Below are positions 1 to 5,259 of a stretch of DNA of 5,259 bases, in pieces; the first letter of the stretch is position 1, and every line of letters starts with the position of its first letter. This stretch comes from Clostridia bacterium (GTDB taxonomy: Bacteria > Bacillota > Clostridia > Peptostreptococcales > Anaerovoracaceae): positions 1 to 5,259 of the forward strand of contig JAKSSQ010000132.1 of NCBI GenBank assembly GCA_024403005.1, given 5' to 3'. The position numbers were made by a program, and so were the translations under genes. A model generated the notes under the pieces. The model was not told where the DNA came from and made no database searches. It saw only the letters and a list, made by a program, of their open reading frames with translations.

Positions 1-455
1 GCGTAGTTGTTGACGAATACATATATACAGAGCCTGTTGACCCTGAATTTCTTGTCGGCTCCTGGGCATTTTACGAAGGAAACAGCTTCAGCGTAGATAT
101 CGAGGAAGACATGAGCTTCGTAATGTTTATATCAGGAGAAGACGGTACAACACAGCATATTTACTGCGGAAACGTTGAATTAAGCGTATTTGATGAAAAG
201 CACAGCAGCGGCAAGGATTATATAAGATTCGTTCTGGACCACGAAAAGTCCAAAGCTTACGCAGGCGGAGATTTCGCAGATCCGTATTTCGACGAATATG
301 AATCTGCAGGCGATTACATCGTAAGATGGTGCGAAACCTTCGAGAACTACAGCGATGCAATGGTCCTCGTCCAGGTAAACAACGGTGACTCCGTATGCGG
401 CTGGTATCTGGATACAAACGCTCTGGATCTTACAAAAGTTGAATCTGTTGGTTAG
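1..455 (+). CDS. Unrecognised acidic protein, C-terminal part (5' end outside window)
   Basis: The reading frame is open from the left edge (first full codon at base 3) to a TAG at 453-455, giving 150 visible residues. The first in-frame Met, at base 111, is probably internal: coding-like sequence continues upstream of it and no ribosome binding site precedes it. The visible part is rich in Asp, Glu, Tyr and Phe and poor in Lys and Arg. It begins with a short linker containing EPVDPEF, then LVGSWAFYEG at about residues 17-26, followed by alternating hydrophobic/polar stretches that suggest beta strands. A G-x-W opening followed by strands recalls lipocalin-like beta-barrel domains of Bacillota surface proteins, but that is only a resemblance. 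Three Cys are present (about residues 55, 110 and 132). No membrane segment is visible; a signal peptide would lie outside the window. The gene sits directly upstream of the flavodoxin/ferredoxin gene and is probably cotranscribed with it. Coding status is confident; function is unknown. Confidence 0.8.
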   Translation, partial: VVVDEYIYTEPVDPEFLVGSWAFYEGNSFSVDIEEDMSFVMFISGEDGTTQHIYCGNVELSVFDEKHSSGKDYIRFVLDHEKSKAYAGGDFADPYFDEYESAGDYIVRWCETFENYSDAMVLVQVNNGDSVCGWYLDTNALDLTKVESVG

Positions 456-459
456 GTGA
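454..459 (+). promoter_or_regulatory. Ribosome binding site overlapping the upstream stop codon
   Basis: AGGTGA lies 4 bases before the ATG at 464, and its first two bases are the last two of the upstream TAG (453-455). This arrangement supports 464 as the start of the flavodoxin/ferredoxin gene and suggests translational coupling with the upstream gene. The match to AGGAGG is moderate. Confidence 0.6.
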
Positions 460-463
460 CCCC

Positions 464-1291
464 ATGGCAGAAGTTAAGAATATAAAAACCGTATATTTCA
501 GCCCTTCCGGAAATACAGCGAAAATCGCTAAGTTTATGAGCGAACAAATGGCAGACCTGCTGGATGCTCCTGCAGTTTTAATGCCTTACACGACTCCGAA
601 GGACAGAGAAGCTGAATTCAAATTCGAAAAAGGCGACCTGGTAATCTGGGCAACACCGGTTTACGCAGGAAGAATTCCGAATAAAACTCTGGATTTCGTT
701 AAGGAAAACTGCAAAGGAGAGGGCGCTATATCCATTCCCGTAGCAGTTTACGGAAACAGAAGCTTCGACAATGCTCTTGGCGAGCTTACAGGCATTATGG
801 AAGACGGCGGAATGGCTCCTGCAGGTGCAGTTGCAGCTGTTGCGCGCCACGCTTTCGCAGGCATTGCAGGCGGCCAGCCGGACGAAGACGATTTAGATTT
901 AATCGCATCTTTCTGCAGCGAAATTGCAGGAAGAATTAAGGACAGCGAAGACGGAAACTTCCCGGTTCTGGACGTTCCCGGCGAGCGCCATCCTGAAAAA
1001 TATTATGTGCCGAAGAAGACCGACGGAACTCCCGCAGTCTTTCTTAAGGCAAAGCCGGTTGTGGATCTGAACAAATGCAATTCCTGCGGTAGATGCGCCA
1101 AGATATGCCCCATGGGAAGCATGAAAATCGGCCCAAAGGGAGCCGAATGCACAGGCATATGCATAAAGTGCCACGGGTGCGTAAACAGATGCCTTAAACA
1201 GGCGATTTGCTTCGAAGACCCGGATTTCCTGGAACACGTAAAGATGCTGCAGGAAAACTACACGCAGCGCAAAAATCCCGAAATGTTTTAG
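464..1291 (+). CDS. EFR1-type flavodoxin/ferredoxin fusion protein
   Basis: A 275-residue cytosolic electron-transfer protein made of two modules. The N-terminal flavodoxin-like module (about residues 6-165) has an FMN phosphate-binding loop, SPSGNT at 13-18, at the end of the first strand, and a second typical flavodoxin segment, ATPVYAGRIP at 63-72. The C-terminal module holds two [4Fe-4S] ligand sets: C205-x2-C208-x2-C211-x3-C215-P and C233-x2-C236-x2-C239-x3-C243. An extra Cys at 229 precedes the second set. The order and length match the 'EFR1 family ferrodoxin' proteins common in anaerobic Clostridia, which are presumed to pass electrons between FMN and iron-sulfur clusters. The physiological partner is not known and nothing here identifies it. 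The start at 464 is 8 bases after the upstream stop, with an SD overlapping that stop, so an operon with the upstream gene is likely. A strong terminator follows directly after the stop codon. Family assignment is secure; specific role is not. Confidence 0.93.
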   Translation: MAEVKNIKTVYFSPSGNTAKIAKFMSEQMADLLDAPAVLMPYTTPKDREAEFKFEKGDLVIWATPVYAGRIPNKTLDFVKENCKGEGAISIPVAVYGNRSFDNALGELTGIMEDGGMAPAGAVAAVARHAFAGIAGGQPDEDDLDLIASFCSEIAGRIKDSEDGNFPVLDVPGERHPEKYYVPKKTDGTPAVFLKAKPVVDLNKCNSCGRCAKICPMGSMKIGPKGAECTGICIKCHGCVNRCLKQAICFEDPDFLEHVKMLQENYTQRKNPEMF

Positions 1292-1298
1292 AAAATGC

Positions 1299-1330
1299 AG
1301 GCCCTGCCGGAAACCCGGCAGGGCCTTTTT
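1299..1330 (+). terminator. Rho-independent terminator of the flavodoxin/ferredoxin operon
   Basis: A perfect 12-bp stem pairs 1299-1310 with 1315-1326 around a 4-base AAAC loop. It is GC-rich and ends in five T (1326-1330). It begins 8 bases after the TAG of the flavodoxin/ferredoxin gene, as expected for an intrinsic terminator on the + strand. Confidence 0.93.
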
Positions 1331-1338
1331 CGCACAAT

Positions 1339-1365
1339 AAAACCCCGCGCAGGGCGCGGGGTTTT
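1339..1365. terminator. Bidirectional terminator between convergent genes
   Basis: CCCCGCGC (1343-1350) pairs with GCGCGGGG (1354-1361) around an AGG loop. Flanking AAAA (1339-1342) and TTTT (1362-1365) extend the stem and supply a short T run on either strand. It lies 17 bases beyond the stop of the leftward kinase-like gene, so its main job is probably to end that transcript. It also backs up the preceding rightward terminator. Confidence 0.88.
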
Positions 1366-1381
1366 GCTCTTCTTAATCGGT

Positions 1382-2017
1382 TTATTTTTCCTGAGAAGCT
1401 TCGAACTGCTGCTGAAGTTCCATGAACTTGATGATGCATTCAACTGCTCCGTCGGAACCTACGCTGTCTGCCCAGATGCAGAGGTGATAGTTGCCTACCA
1501 TGCCCCATCTGCGGCCTGTGTAGTGCTCGTAGTACTTCTGGCGCTGCTTGTCGATGTCCTTGATGTACTTTTCCATCTGTTCATCGGTGTAGTCTGCCTT
1601 TTCCGGTGCTACTGCGTGCTTGCGAGCGATTTTATAGGGCATGCTTGCGGAAATGAGTACGTCGATGCTGCCCATGTCTCTTAATACGTAGTCTGCAGCT
1701 CTGCCTACGATAACGCAGGGACCCTGTTCGGCGAGCCTTCTGATAATCTTGGACTGTTCGAGGAAGATAGTATCGGAAAGAGAAGGCTGATAGAATGCGT
1801 TGAGCGTTCTTCTTCCGAAGGATGCTGCGCTGAGTACTGGAGCCTTTTCCTCGTTTGCTGCCATGAATTCTTCGTTGAGTCCGCCCTGTTCGGAGGCGAG
1901 TCTCAGGAGTTCTTTGTCGTAGAAGGGGATACCGAGTCTTTCTGCCAGCTTAATGCCGATTTCGCGGCCGCCGCTGCCGAATTCTCTTGCGATTGTGATT
2001 ACGTGCTTTGCTTCCAT
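1382..2017 (-). CDS. Cytidylate-kinase-like P-loop protein
   Basis: A 211-residue protein of the cytidylate-kinase-like family (Pfam Cytidylate_kin2 type) widespread in Clostridia. The N-terminus ITIAREFGSGGREIGIKLA (about 7-25) is the family's P-loop-like segment, followed by the lid-like IPFYDKELL (30-38). Other conserved family blocks are CVIVGRAADYVL at 101-112 and DKQRQKYYEHYTGRRWG at about 156-172, followed by NYHLCI. The P-loop lacks the canonical GK[ST] lysine of true cytidylate kinase, so CMP phosphorylation should not be assumed. Related proteins are annotated only by homology and their substrate is generally unknown. The start at 2017 is supported by AAGGAG on the minus strand (2028-2033). 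A nearby ATG at 2027-2025 is in another frame. The gene is alone on its strand, with its own promoter at 2051-2079 and a terminator just past its stop. It is predicted soluble, with no membrane segment. Confidence 0.92.
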   Translation of the reverse strand: MEAKHVITIAREFGSGGREIGIKLAERLGIPFYDKELLRLASEQGGLNEEFMAANEEKAPVLSAASFGRRTLNAFYQPSLSDTIFLEQSKIIRRLAEQGPCVIVGRAADYVLRDMGSIDVLISASMPYKIARKHAVAPEKADYTDEQMEKYIKDIDKQRQKYYEHYTGRRWGMVGNYHLCIWADSVGSDGAVECIIKFMELQQQFEASQEK

Positions 2018-2050
2018 ATTCAGTCATCTCCTTAGGTTATTGGATAATTA

Positions 2051-2079
2051 ATTTTAGCATAACAGGGGGTTCACTGCAA
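2051..2079 (-). promoter_or_regulatory. Promoter of the cytidylate-kinase-like gene (extended -10)
   Basis: Read on the minus strand, TTGCAG (2079-2074) is followed by a 17-base spacer and TAAAAT (2056-2051). TAAAAT matches TATAAT at 5 of 6 positions and is preceded by TGC, giving an extended -10. The -35 is weak (3 of 6). Initiation near 2044 would leave a leader of roughly 27 bases with the AAGGAG ribosome binding site. Predicted from sequence only. Confidence 0.6.
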
Positions 2080-2085
2080 AGTGAA
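2070..2085. repeat. 16-base palindrome over the divergent -35 elements (candidate operator)
   Basis: TTCACT (2070-2075), spacer GCAA, AGTGAA (2080-2085) form a perfect inverted repeat. It covers the whole -35 element of both the rightward and the leftward predicted promoter. It has no T run and lies upstream of both transcripts' expected starts, so it is not a terminator. A dimeric regulator bound here could block or switch both promoters. No known regulator consensus was recognised. Confidence 0.5.
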
Positions 2086-2098
2086 ATAATAGTATACT
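2070..2098 (+). promoter_or_regulatory. Promoter of the Cys-rich peptide / threonine aldolase operon
   Basis: TTCACT (2070-2075, 4 of 6 to TTGACA) is followed by a 17-base spacer and TATACT (2093-2098, 5 of 6 to TATAAT). Initiation near 2105 would give a leader of about 24 bases containing AAAGGAG (2118-2124), 4 bases before the ATG at 2129. The -35 element overlaps that of the divergent leftward promoter by two bases. Predicted from sequence only. Confidence 0.6.
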
Positions 2099-2128
2099 TT
2101 GTCCGTAAGGATTTCATAAAGGAGTTTT

Positions 2129-2287
2129 ATGGGTACTTTTATAGTGGCTGCTATATTAATAGCGGTAGTGGCCTTGATTATAAAAAAGCTATATACAGAC
2201 AGGAAAAATGGTAAGTCTGCCTGCGGCTGCGACTGCGGATCCTGCGGCGGTGCTTGCCGAAGCGGTAAAGGAGTTACGAAAAAATGA
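2129..2287 (+). CDS. FeoB-associated Cys-rich small membrane protein
   Basis: A 52-residue protein starting at ATG 2129, 4 bases after AAAGGAG (2118-2124), and ending at TGA 2285-2287. Residues 3-18 (TFIVAAILIAVVALII) form one membrane helix. A basic stretch, KKLYTDRKNGK, follows, then a Cys-Gly-rich tail, ACGCDCGSCGGAC, with Cys at 32, 34, 36, 39 and 43, and a basic end. This architecture matches the FeoB-associated Cys-rich membrane protein family (Pfam PF12669 type), usually encoded beside the ferrous iron transporter gene feoB. The basic linker suggests a cytoplasmic Cys tail, which could bind iron or another metal; that is an inference from composition. No feoB or feoA lies in this window, so it is an orphan copy. 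Its stop overlaps the next start (ATGA), indicating cotranscription and coupled translation with the threonine-aldolase-family gene. Codons ATA, TTA and AAA are frequent, unlike the next gene. Confidence 0.82.
   Translation: MGTFIVAAILIAVVALIIKKLYTDRKNGKSACGCDCGSCGGACRSGKGVTKK
2267..2273 (+). promoter_or_regulatory. Ribosome binding site inside the small upstream gene
   Basis: AAAGGAG sits within the last codons of the Cys-rich peptide gene, 10 bases before ATG 2284 and 16 before the in-frame ATG 2290. The spacing favours 2284 as the start of the threonine-aldolase-family gene and fits translational coupling through the ATGA overlap. Confidence 0.65.
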
Positions 2288-3321
2288 TAATGTTCAATTG
2301 CGACTACAACGAGGGCTGCCATCCCAACATTCTCAAGAGACTGGTTGATTCCAATATGGACCAGCATCCCGGATACAGCGAAGACGATCTTTCTGCACAC
2401 GCAAAGGAACTCATTAAGAAGGCCTGCGGTAGAGACGACGTAGATGTACATATCCTCGTTGGCGGAACACAGACCAATATGACAGTTATTTCTGCATGCC
2501 TCAGAACTTACCAGGGCGTTATTTCCTGCGAAACAGGCCACATCGCACGCCACGAAACAGGCGCTATCGAAGCTCACGGCCATAAGGTTCTCACTATCCC
2601 TTCAGGCGACGGTAAGATTACAGCAGAACAGATTAAGAAGTACTGCCACACACACTTTACAGATGAATCCTTCGAACACGTAGTTCAGCCCGGGATGGTT
2701 TACATTTCTTCTCCCACAGAACTTGGTACAACCTACTGCAGAAAGGAAATCGAAGAAATCCGCAAGGTCTGCGACGAATATAACCTGTATCTCTACCTGG
2801 ACGGCGCAAGACTGGGCTACGGCTTCGCTTCCAAGGGCAACGATCTGGATTTGCCTTTCCTGGCAAGCGTATGCGACGTATTCTACATCGGCGGCACAAA
2901 GCAGGGCGCTCTCATGGGCGAAGCCTGCGTAATCTGCAACGATGCTCTTAAGAAGGACTTCAGATACATCATCAAGCAGAACGGCGGCATGTTCGCTAAG
3001 GGCAGACTCCTTGGCATCATGTTCGAAGAACTGTTCTCTAACGATCTTTACATGGAACTCTCCAGACATGCAATCGCAATGGCTGAAAAGCTGGCTGCAG
3101 GCATGGAAGCTGCAGGCTTTAAGAAGTATGCAGAAAGCCCCACAAACCAGCAGTTCTTCTGCATGCCGGACAAGTACGGCGAAATCCTCGCTGAAAAGTA
3201 CGGATTCTCCAACGAAGGCAGAATCGACGACGAACACTTCATCGCACGTTTCTGCACATCCTGGGCTACAAAGGAAGAAAATGTAGACGCACTTCTGGAA
3301 GACGTTAAGAAGCTGGCATAG
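2284..3321 (+). CDS. Threonine-aldolase-family PLP-dependent enzyme
   Basis: A 345-residue fold-type I PLP enzyme of the threonine aldolase / beta-eliminating lyase group, close to the usual 330-350 residues. The N-terminal MFNCDYNEGCHP aligns with the substrate/cofactor-site start of low-specificity L-threonine aldolases. GGTQTN (60-65) is the cofactor phosphate-binding turn. H86 in GHIARHETGAIE is placed like the His that stacks on PLP (H-x4-E). D173 in YLDGARLGYG should bind the pyridine nitrogen. K206 in YIGGTKQGAL is the Schiff-base lysine. The likely reaction is cleavage of L-threonine or L-allo-threonine to glycine and acetaldehyde in the cytosol. Substrate preference cannot be read from sequence, and some homologues are named only as aminotransferase-like. 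Start 2284 is chosen for SD spacing; 2290 is the alternative. All expected catalytic residues are present. Codon choice is strongly biased to AAG, TTC and ATC, suggesting good expression. It is the second gene of the operon and is followed by a terminator. Confidence 0.92.
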   Translation: MIMFNCDYNEGCHPNILKRLVDSNMDQHPGYSEDDLSAHAKELIKKACGRDDVDVHILVGGTQTNMTVISACLRTYQGVISCETGHIARHETGAIEAHGHKVLTIPSGDGKITAEQIKKYCHTHFTDESFEHVVQPGMVYISSPTELGTTYCRKEIEEIRKVCDEYNLYLYLDGARLGYGFASKGNDLDLPFLASVCDVFYIGGTKQGALMGEACVICNDALKKDFRYIIKQNGGMFAKGRLLGIMFEELFSNDLYMELSRHAIAMAEKLAAGMEAAGFKKYAESPTNQQFFCMPDKYGEILAEKYGFSNEGRIDDEHFIARFCTSWATKEENVDALLEDVKKLA

Positions 3322-3337
3322 TTTATAAAAGCAATAG

Positions 3338-3367
3338 AAAAGCAGGCTCTGCTGAGCCTGCTTTTTT
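3338..3367. terminator. Strong terminator after the threonine aldolase gene, usable on both strands
   Basis: A perfect 12-bp stem pairs 3338-3349 with 3354-3365 around a TGCT loop and runs into six T (3362-3367). It starts 17 bases after the TAG at 3319-3321. Because the left arm begins with AAAA, the reverse strand also shows a hairpin followed by TTTT. It could therefore end leftward transcripts coming from the potassium transporter gene. Confidence 0.92.
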
Positions 3368-3380
3368 GTGTGCACTTAAT

Positions 3381-3400
3381 TGGGTCACGCCGGTGACCCA
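3381..3400. repeat. Perfect inverted repeat just past the transporter stop
   Basis: TGGGTCAC (3381-3388) pairs with GTGACCCA (3393-3400) around GCCG. It lies 8 bases past the stop codon of the leftward transporter gene. It could be a 3'-end hairpin that protects or helps end that mRNA, but no T run follows on either strand, so a standard intrinsic terminator is unlikely. A protein-binding site is the alternative. Confidence 0.55.
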
Positions 3401-3407
3401 CTGGAAA

Positions 3408-5259
3408 CTAAACTCTTGTAAGTACGTCTGCCTGCTTCTTAGGTGTTAAGAACATGGGCACTGTTTCCATAATCTGCGGGAAAGAGTCCAGGCCGTACCA
3501 GCTGGACTGGTGGCCGAGAGCTTCTCTTATGGAGTACTTGGAGTTGATTATTACGTTGTCGAAACTGGACAGGTCGTTTTCCTTGGGGATGGTCTTTATA
3601 ATGCCGCAGTACTTGAATGTACCTACATTGGACTGTCCGTAGATGGAGTGGGTTCTGTTCTGCTGGGGCAGAGTGCCGTCCTGCATGAGGTCCTGAATAA
3701 TCTGTCTTAAGTAGATGTTAATGGACTGGCGGACCTTAAAGCCCAGGTTAAGCTGAACGCGGAAAATGAAGTCCGTTCCGTAAGTTTCGACGGAATATTC
3801 TCTGGTGTAGGGGTCATCCGTAACGTTTACGGAGAAGAACCAGTAAGCTTCGGCTCTCTTGGGGTCTTTATCCAGGATGGAATAGAGGATGTCGCGGTCG
3901 ATATGCTCGGGGTCGTTGCTCTTTTCCATGTAGATGATGTTAGCAGCTGTGTAAGGAATGGATGTGTCGTCCTGGAGTTCCTTGATTTCGTCTATGTAGT
4001 TGCGTACGACAAGCTGAGTGTTGCTGCTTTCTTCTATCTGAGTGCCTCTGTACCAGATAATCATGATTACCAGCAGGGAGAATGCGATGAAAGCTGTAAC
4101 GTAGCCGCCGCTGGTGAATTTGCTCAGACTGGATACGAAGAAGACCATTTCTATGGCGCCGAACAGGCAGAGCACCGGAAGGGCGATGTAGGGTCTGTGC
4201 TTGACTTTCCAGAGATATACGGAAAGGAGCAGTGTGGTCATGAGCATTGTAATTGTAATTGCAAGACCGTACGCGGATTCGATTCTGGAACCGGAACGGA
4301 AATAGAGAACTACTGCGGAGCAGCCGATCCAGAGGATGGTGTTAACTGTTCCAATGTAGATCTGGCCTTTGGTTTCGGAAGGATATTTAATCTGCAGGTG
4401 GGGCATAAGGTCGAGGCGTACAGCTTCTGCAACCAGAGTGTAGGAGCCTGTAACTAATGCCTGAGATGCGATGATAGCTGCTGCTGCGCTGAGCACAATG
4501 GCAACCGGACGCATTGCCTGGGGGAGCATCATGTAGAAGGGGTTCATATCTTCCATCTGAATGAGCTCCATGTTTTCTCTGTTAGCGAGAACCCATGCAC
4601 CCTGTCCGAAATAGTTTGTTATAAGGCAGATCTTTACGAAGGGCCAGCTGAAGTAGATGTTCTGCTTTCCTACGTGGCCCATGTCGGAGTAAAGAGCTTC
4701 TGCGCCTGTAGCTGCAAGGAATACGCTTCCGAGAATCATGAAGCCCTGTTTGTTGCCAGGGCTTAAGAGCACCTGAACTGCATAAACCGGGTTAAAAGCT
4801 TTAATGACTGCCGGGAAGTTGGAGATGTTCATGAATCCTGTTGCAAAGAGGAAGGAGAACCAGAGGAGCATGCAGGGGCCGAAAGCCTTGCCGATGCTGC
4901 TGGTGCCTGCTCTCTGAATTGCGAAGAGCACAAGGATAATTGTGAGAGTAATAATTACTACTACGCTCTGGGTCATGAACTTTTCCATTACAGGTATGGA
5001 GCGGAGACCTTCAACTGCGGTTGTTACTGTAACTGCAGGGGTTAAAACGCCGTCTGCCAGCAAGGCTGATCCGCCCATCATGGCCGGTACGATTAGCCAT
5101 TTGCCGCATTTCTTTACCAGGGAGTAGAGGGAGAAAATTCCGCCTTCTCCGTTGTTGTCGGCCTTCATGGCGATGATTACGTACTTGATTGTGGTCAGCA
5201 GGGTGACTGTCCAGATGATTAGCGAAAGGGATCCGATAATGAAATCCGGGTCGATCTGG
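3408..5259 (-). CDS. kup: KUP-family potassium transporter (N-terminus outside window)
   Basis: An integral membrane potassium uptake protein, in this family usually K+/H+ symport. 616 residues are visible, ending at TAG (3410-3408). The Met at 5168 is internal: the frame is open to the right edge and the 30 codons upstream encode KUP-like helix 2 (SLSLIIWTVTLLTTIKYVII) running into MKADNNGEGG. Compared with E. coli Kup, roughly 45-50 residues are missing, including helix 1 and the GDIGTSPLY motif. Visible family motifs are ADGVLTPA (about 68-75), ATGAEALYSDMGH (about 183-195) and QALVTGSYTLVAEAVRLD (about 266-283). About 11 of the 12 helices can be traced, ending near residue 405 with GGYVTAFIAFSLLVIMIIW. 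The remaining ~210 residues are the cytosolic C-terminal domain. In some Gram-positive species Kup proteins bind c-di-AMP; that is not visible here. Promoter and ribosome binding site lie outside the window. It is convergent with the threonine-aldolase operon. Confidence 0.95.
   Translation of the reverse strand, partial: QIDPDFIIGSLSLIIWTVTLLTTIKYVIIAMKADNNGEGGIFSLYSLVKKCGKWLIVPAMMGGSALLADGVLTPAVTVTTAVEGLRSIPVMEKFMTQSVVVIITLTIILVLFAIQRAGTSSIGKAFGPCMLLWFSFLFATGFMNISNFPAVIKAFNPVYAVQVLLSPGNKQGFMILGSVFLAATGAEALYSDMGHVGKQNIYFSWPFVKICLITNYFGQGAWVLANRENMELIQMEDMNPFYMMLPQAMRPVAIVLSAAAAIIASQALVTGSYTLVAEAVRLDLMPHLQIKYPSETKGQIYIGTVNTILWIGCSAVVLYFRSGSRIESAYGLAITITMLMTTLLLSVYLWKVKHRPYIALPVLCLFGAIEMVFFVSSLSKFTSGGYVTAFIAFSLLVIMIIWYRGTQIEESSNTQLVVRNYIDEIKELQDDTSIPYTAANIIYMEKSNDPEHIDRDILYSILDKDPKRAEAYWFFSVNVTDDPYTREYSVETYGTDFIFRVQLNLGFKVRQSINIYLRQIIQDLMQDGTLPQQNRTHSIYGQSNVGTFKYCGIIKTIPKENDLSSFDNVIINSKYSIREALGHQSSWYGLDSFPQIMETVPMFLTPKKQADVLTRV

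Noticed and set aside
1295..1684. Plus-strand open frame of 129 codons starting in the terminator region
   Set aside because: It begins inside the terminator hairpin and is antisense to the kinase-like gene. Its hydrophobic stretch is the complement of that gene's codons.
2030..2100. Possible Fur or DtxR-type iron box, suspected because of the FeoB-associated gene
   Set aside because: The AT-rich stretches do not match either consensus well on inspection. The only strong symmetry is the TTCACT/AGTGAA palindrome, which is not a known iron box.
2018..2128. Riboswitch or structured leader in the divergent intergenic region
   Set aside because: The predicted leaders are only about 24-27 bases, too short for a riboswitch, and no terminator-like hairpin lies between promoter and start on either side.
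2008..2214. Plus-strand open frame of 68 codons covering the divergent promoter region
   Set aside because: It starts inside the kinase-like gene on the other strand and runs through both promoters. The overlapping frame at 2129-2287 has the SD, the membrane helix and the Cys motif.
2071..2583. Minus-strand open frame of 170 codons across the divergent promoter and small gene
   Set aside because: It overlaps the Cys-rich peptide gene, the promoters and the start of the PLP gene, all better supported. The translation is compositionally unlike a folded protein.
2602..3375. Long minus-strand open frame (257 codons) opposite the threonine-aldolase-family gene
   Set aside because: It is antisense to a well-supported enzyme gene, its translation is unlike any family I know, and it has no convincing ribosome binding site. 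It runs through the terminator hairpin. It is best explained by codon bias of the sense gene.
3903..4457. Plus-strand open frame of 184 codons opposite the potassium transporter
   Set aside because: It is antisense to a clear KUP gene with many conserved motifs. It has no recognised domain and no promoter or ribosome binding site of note.

Overview
The window looks like chromosomal DNA from an anaerobic Gram-positive bacterium, most likely a Clostridia-type member of the Bacillota. The evidence is the gene families present (a flavodoxin plus 2[4Fe-4S] ferredoxin fusion, a cytidylate-kinase-like P-loop protein, a FeoB-associated Cys-rich small membrane protein), strong AAGGAG-type ribosome binding sites, and compact hairpin/T-run terminators. 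By eye the base composition is intermediate. No rRNA, tRNA, CRISPR array, insertion sequence or phage gene was seen. The lineage is inferred from family distribution, not from a marker gene.

Layout, left to right. (1) The 3' end of an unrecognised acidic protein gene (+) runs in from the left edge. It is followed after 8 bases by an EFR1-type flavodoxin/ferredoxin fusion (+), whose Shine-Dalgarno sequence overlaps the upstream stop codon; the pair is probably one operon. (2) Two strong hairpins lie tail to tail at about 1299-1365, between this operon and a convergent cytidylate-kinase-like gene (-). (3) A compact 111-base divergent intergenic region at 2018-2128 carries two good sigma-A-like promoters. 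Their -35 elements overlap, and a perfect 16-base palindrome lies over both. (4) The rightward promoter drives a 52-residue FeoB-associated Cys-rich membrane protein (2129-2287), which is easy to miss because of its size. It is coupled by an ATGA overlap to a threonine-aldolase-family PLP enzyme. (5) A strong terminator and a second, T-less palindrome separate this operon from a KUP-family potassium transporter (-). The transporter runs off the right edge, so its true start is outside the window.

The genes do not form one obvious pathway. There are low-potential electron carriers (flavodoxin/ferredoxin), a possible iron-related membrane peptide, amino-acid metabolism (threonine/glycine), a nucleotide-kinase-like protein and potassium uptake. 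The less ordinary points are the orphan FeoB-associated peptide coupled to a PLP enzyme, and the shared palindrome in the divergent promoter region. I found no convincing new defence or mobile system here.
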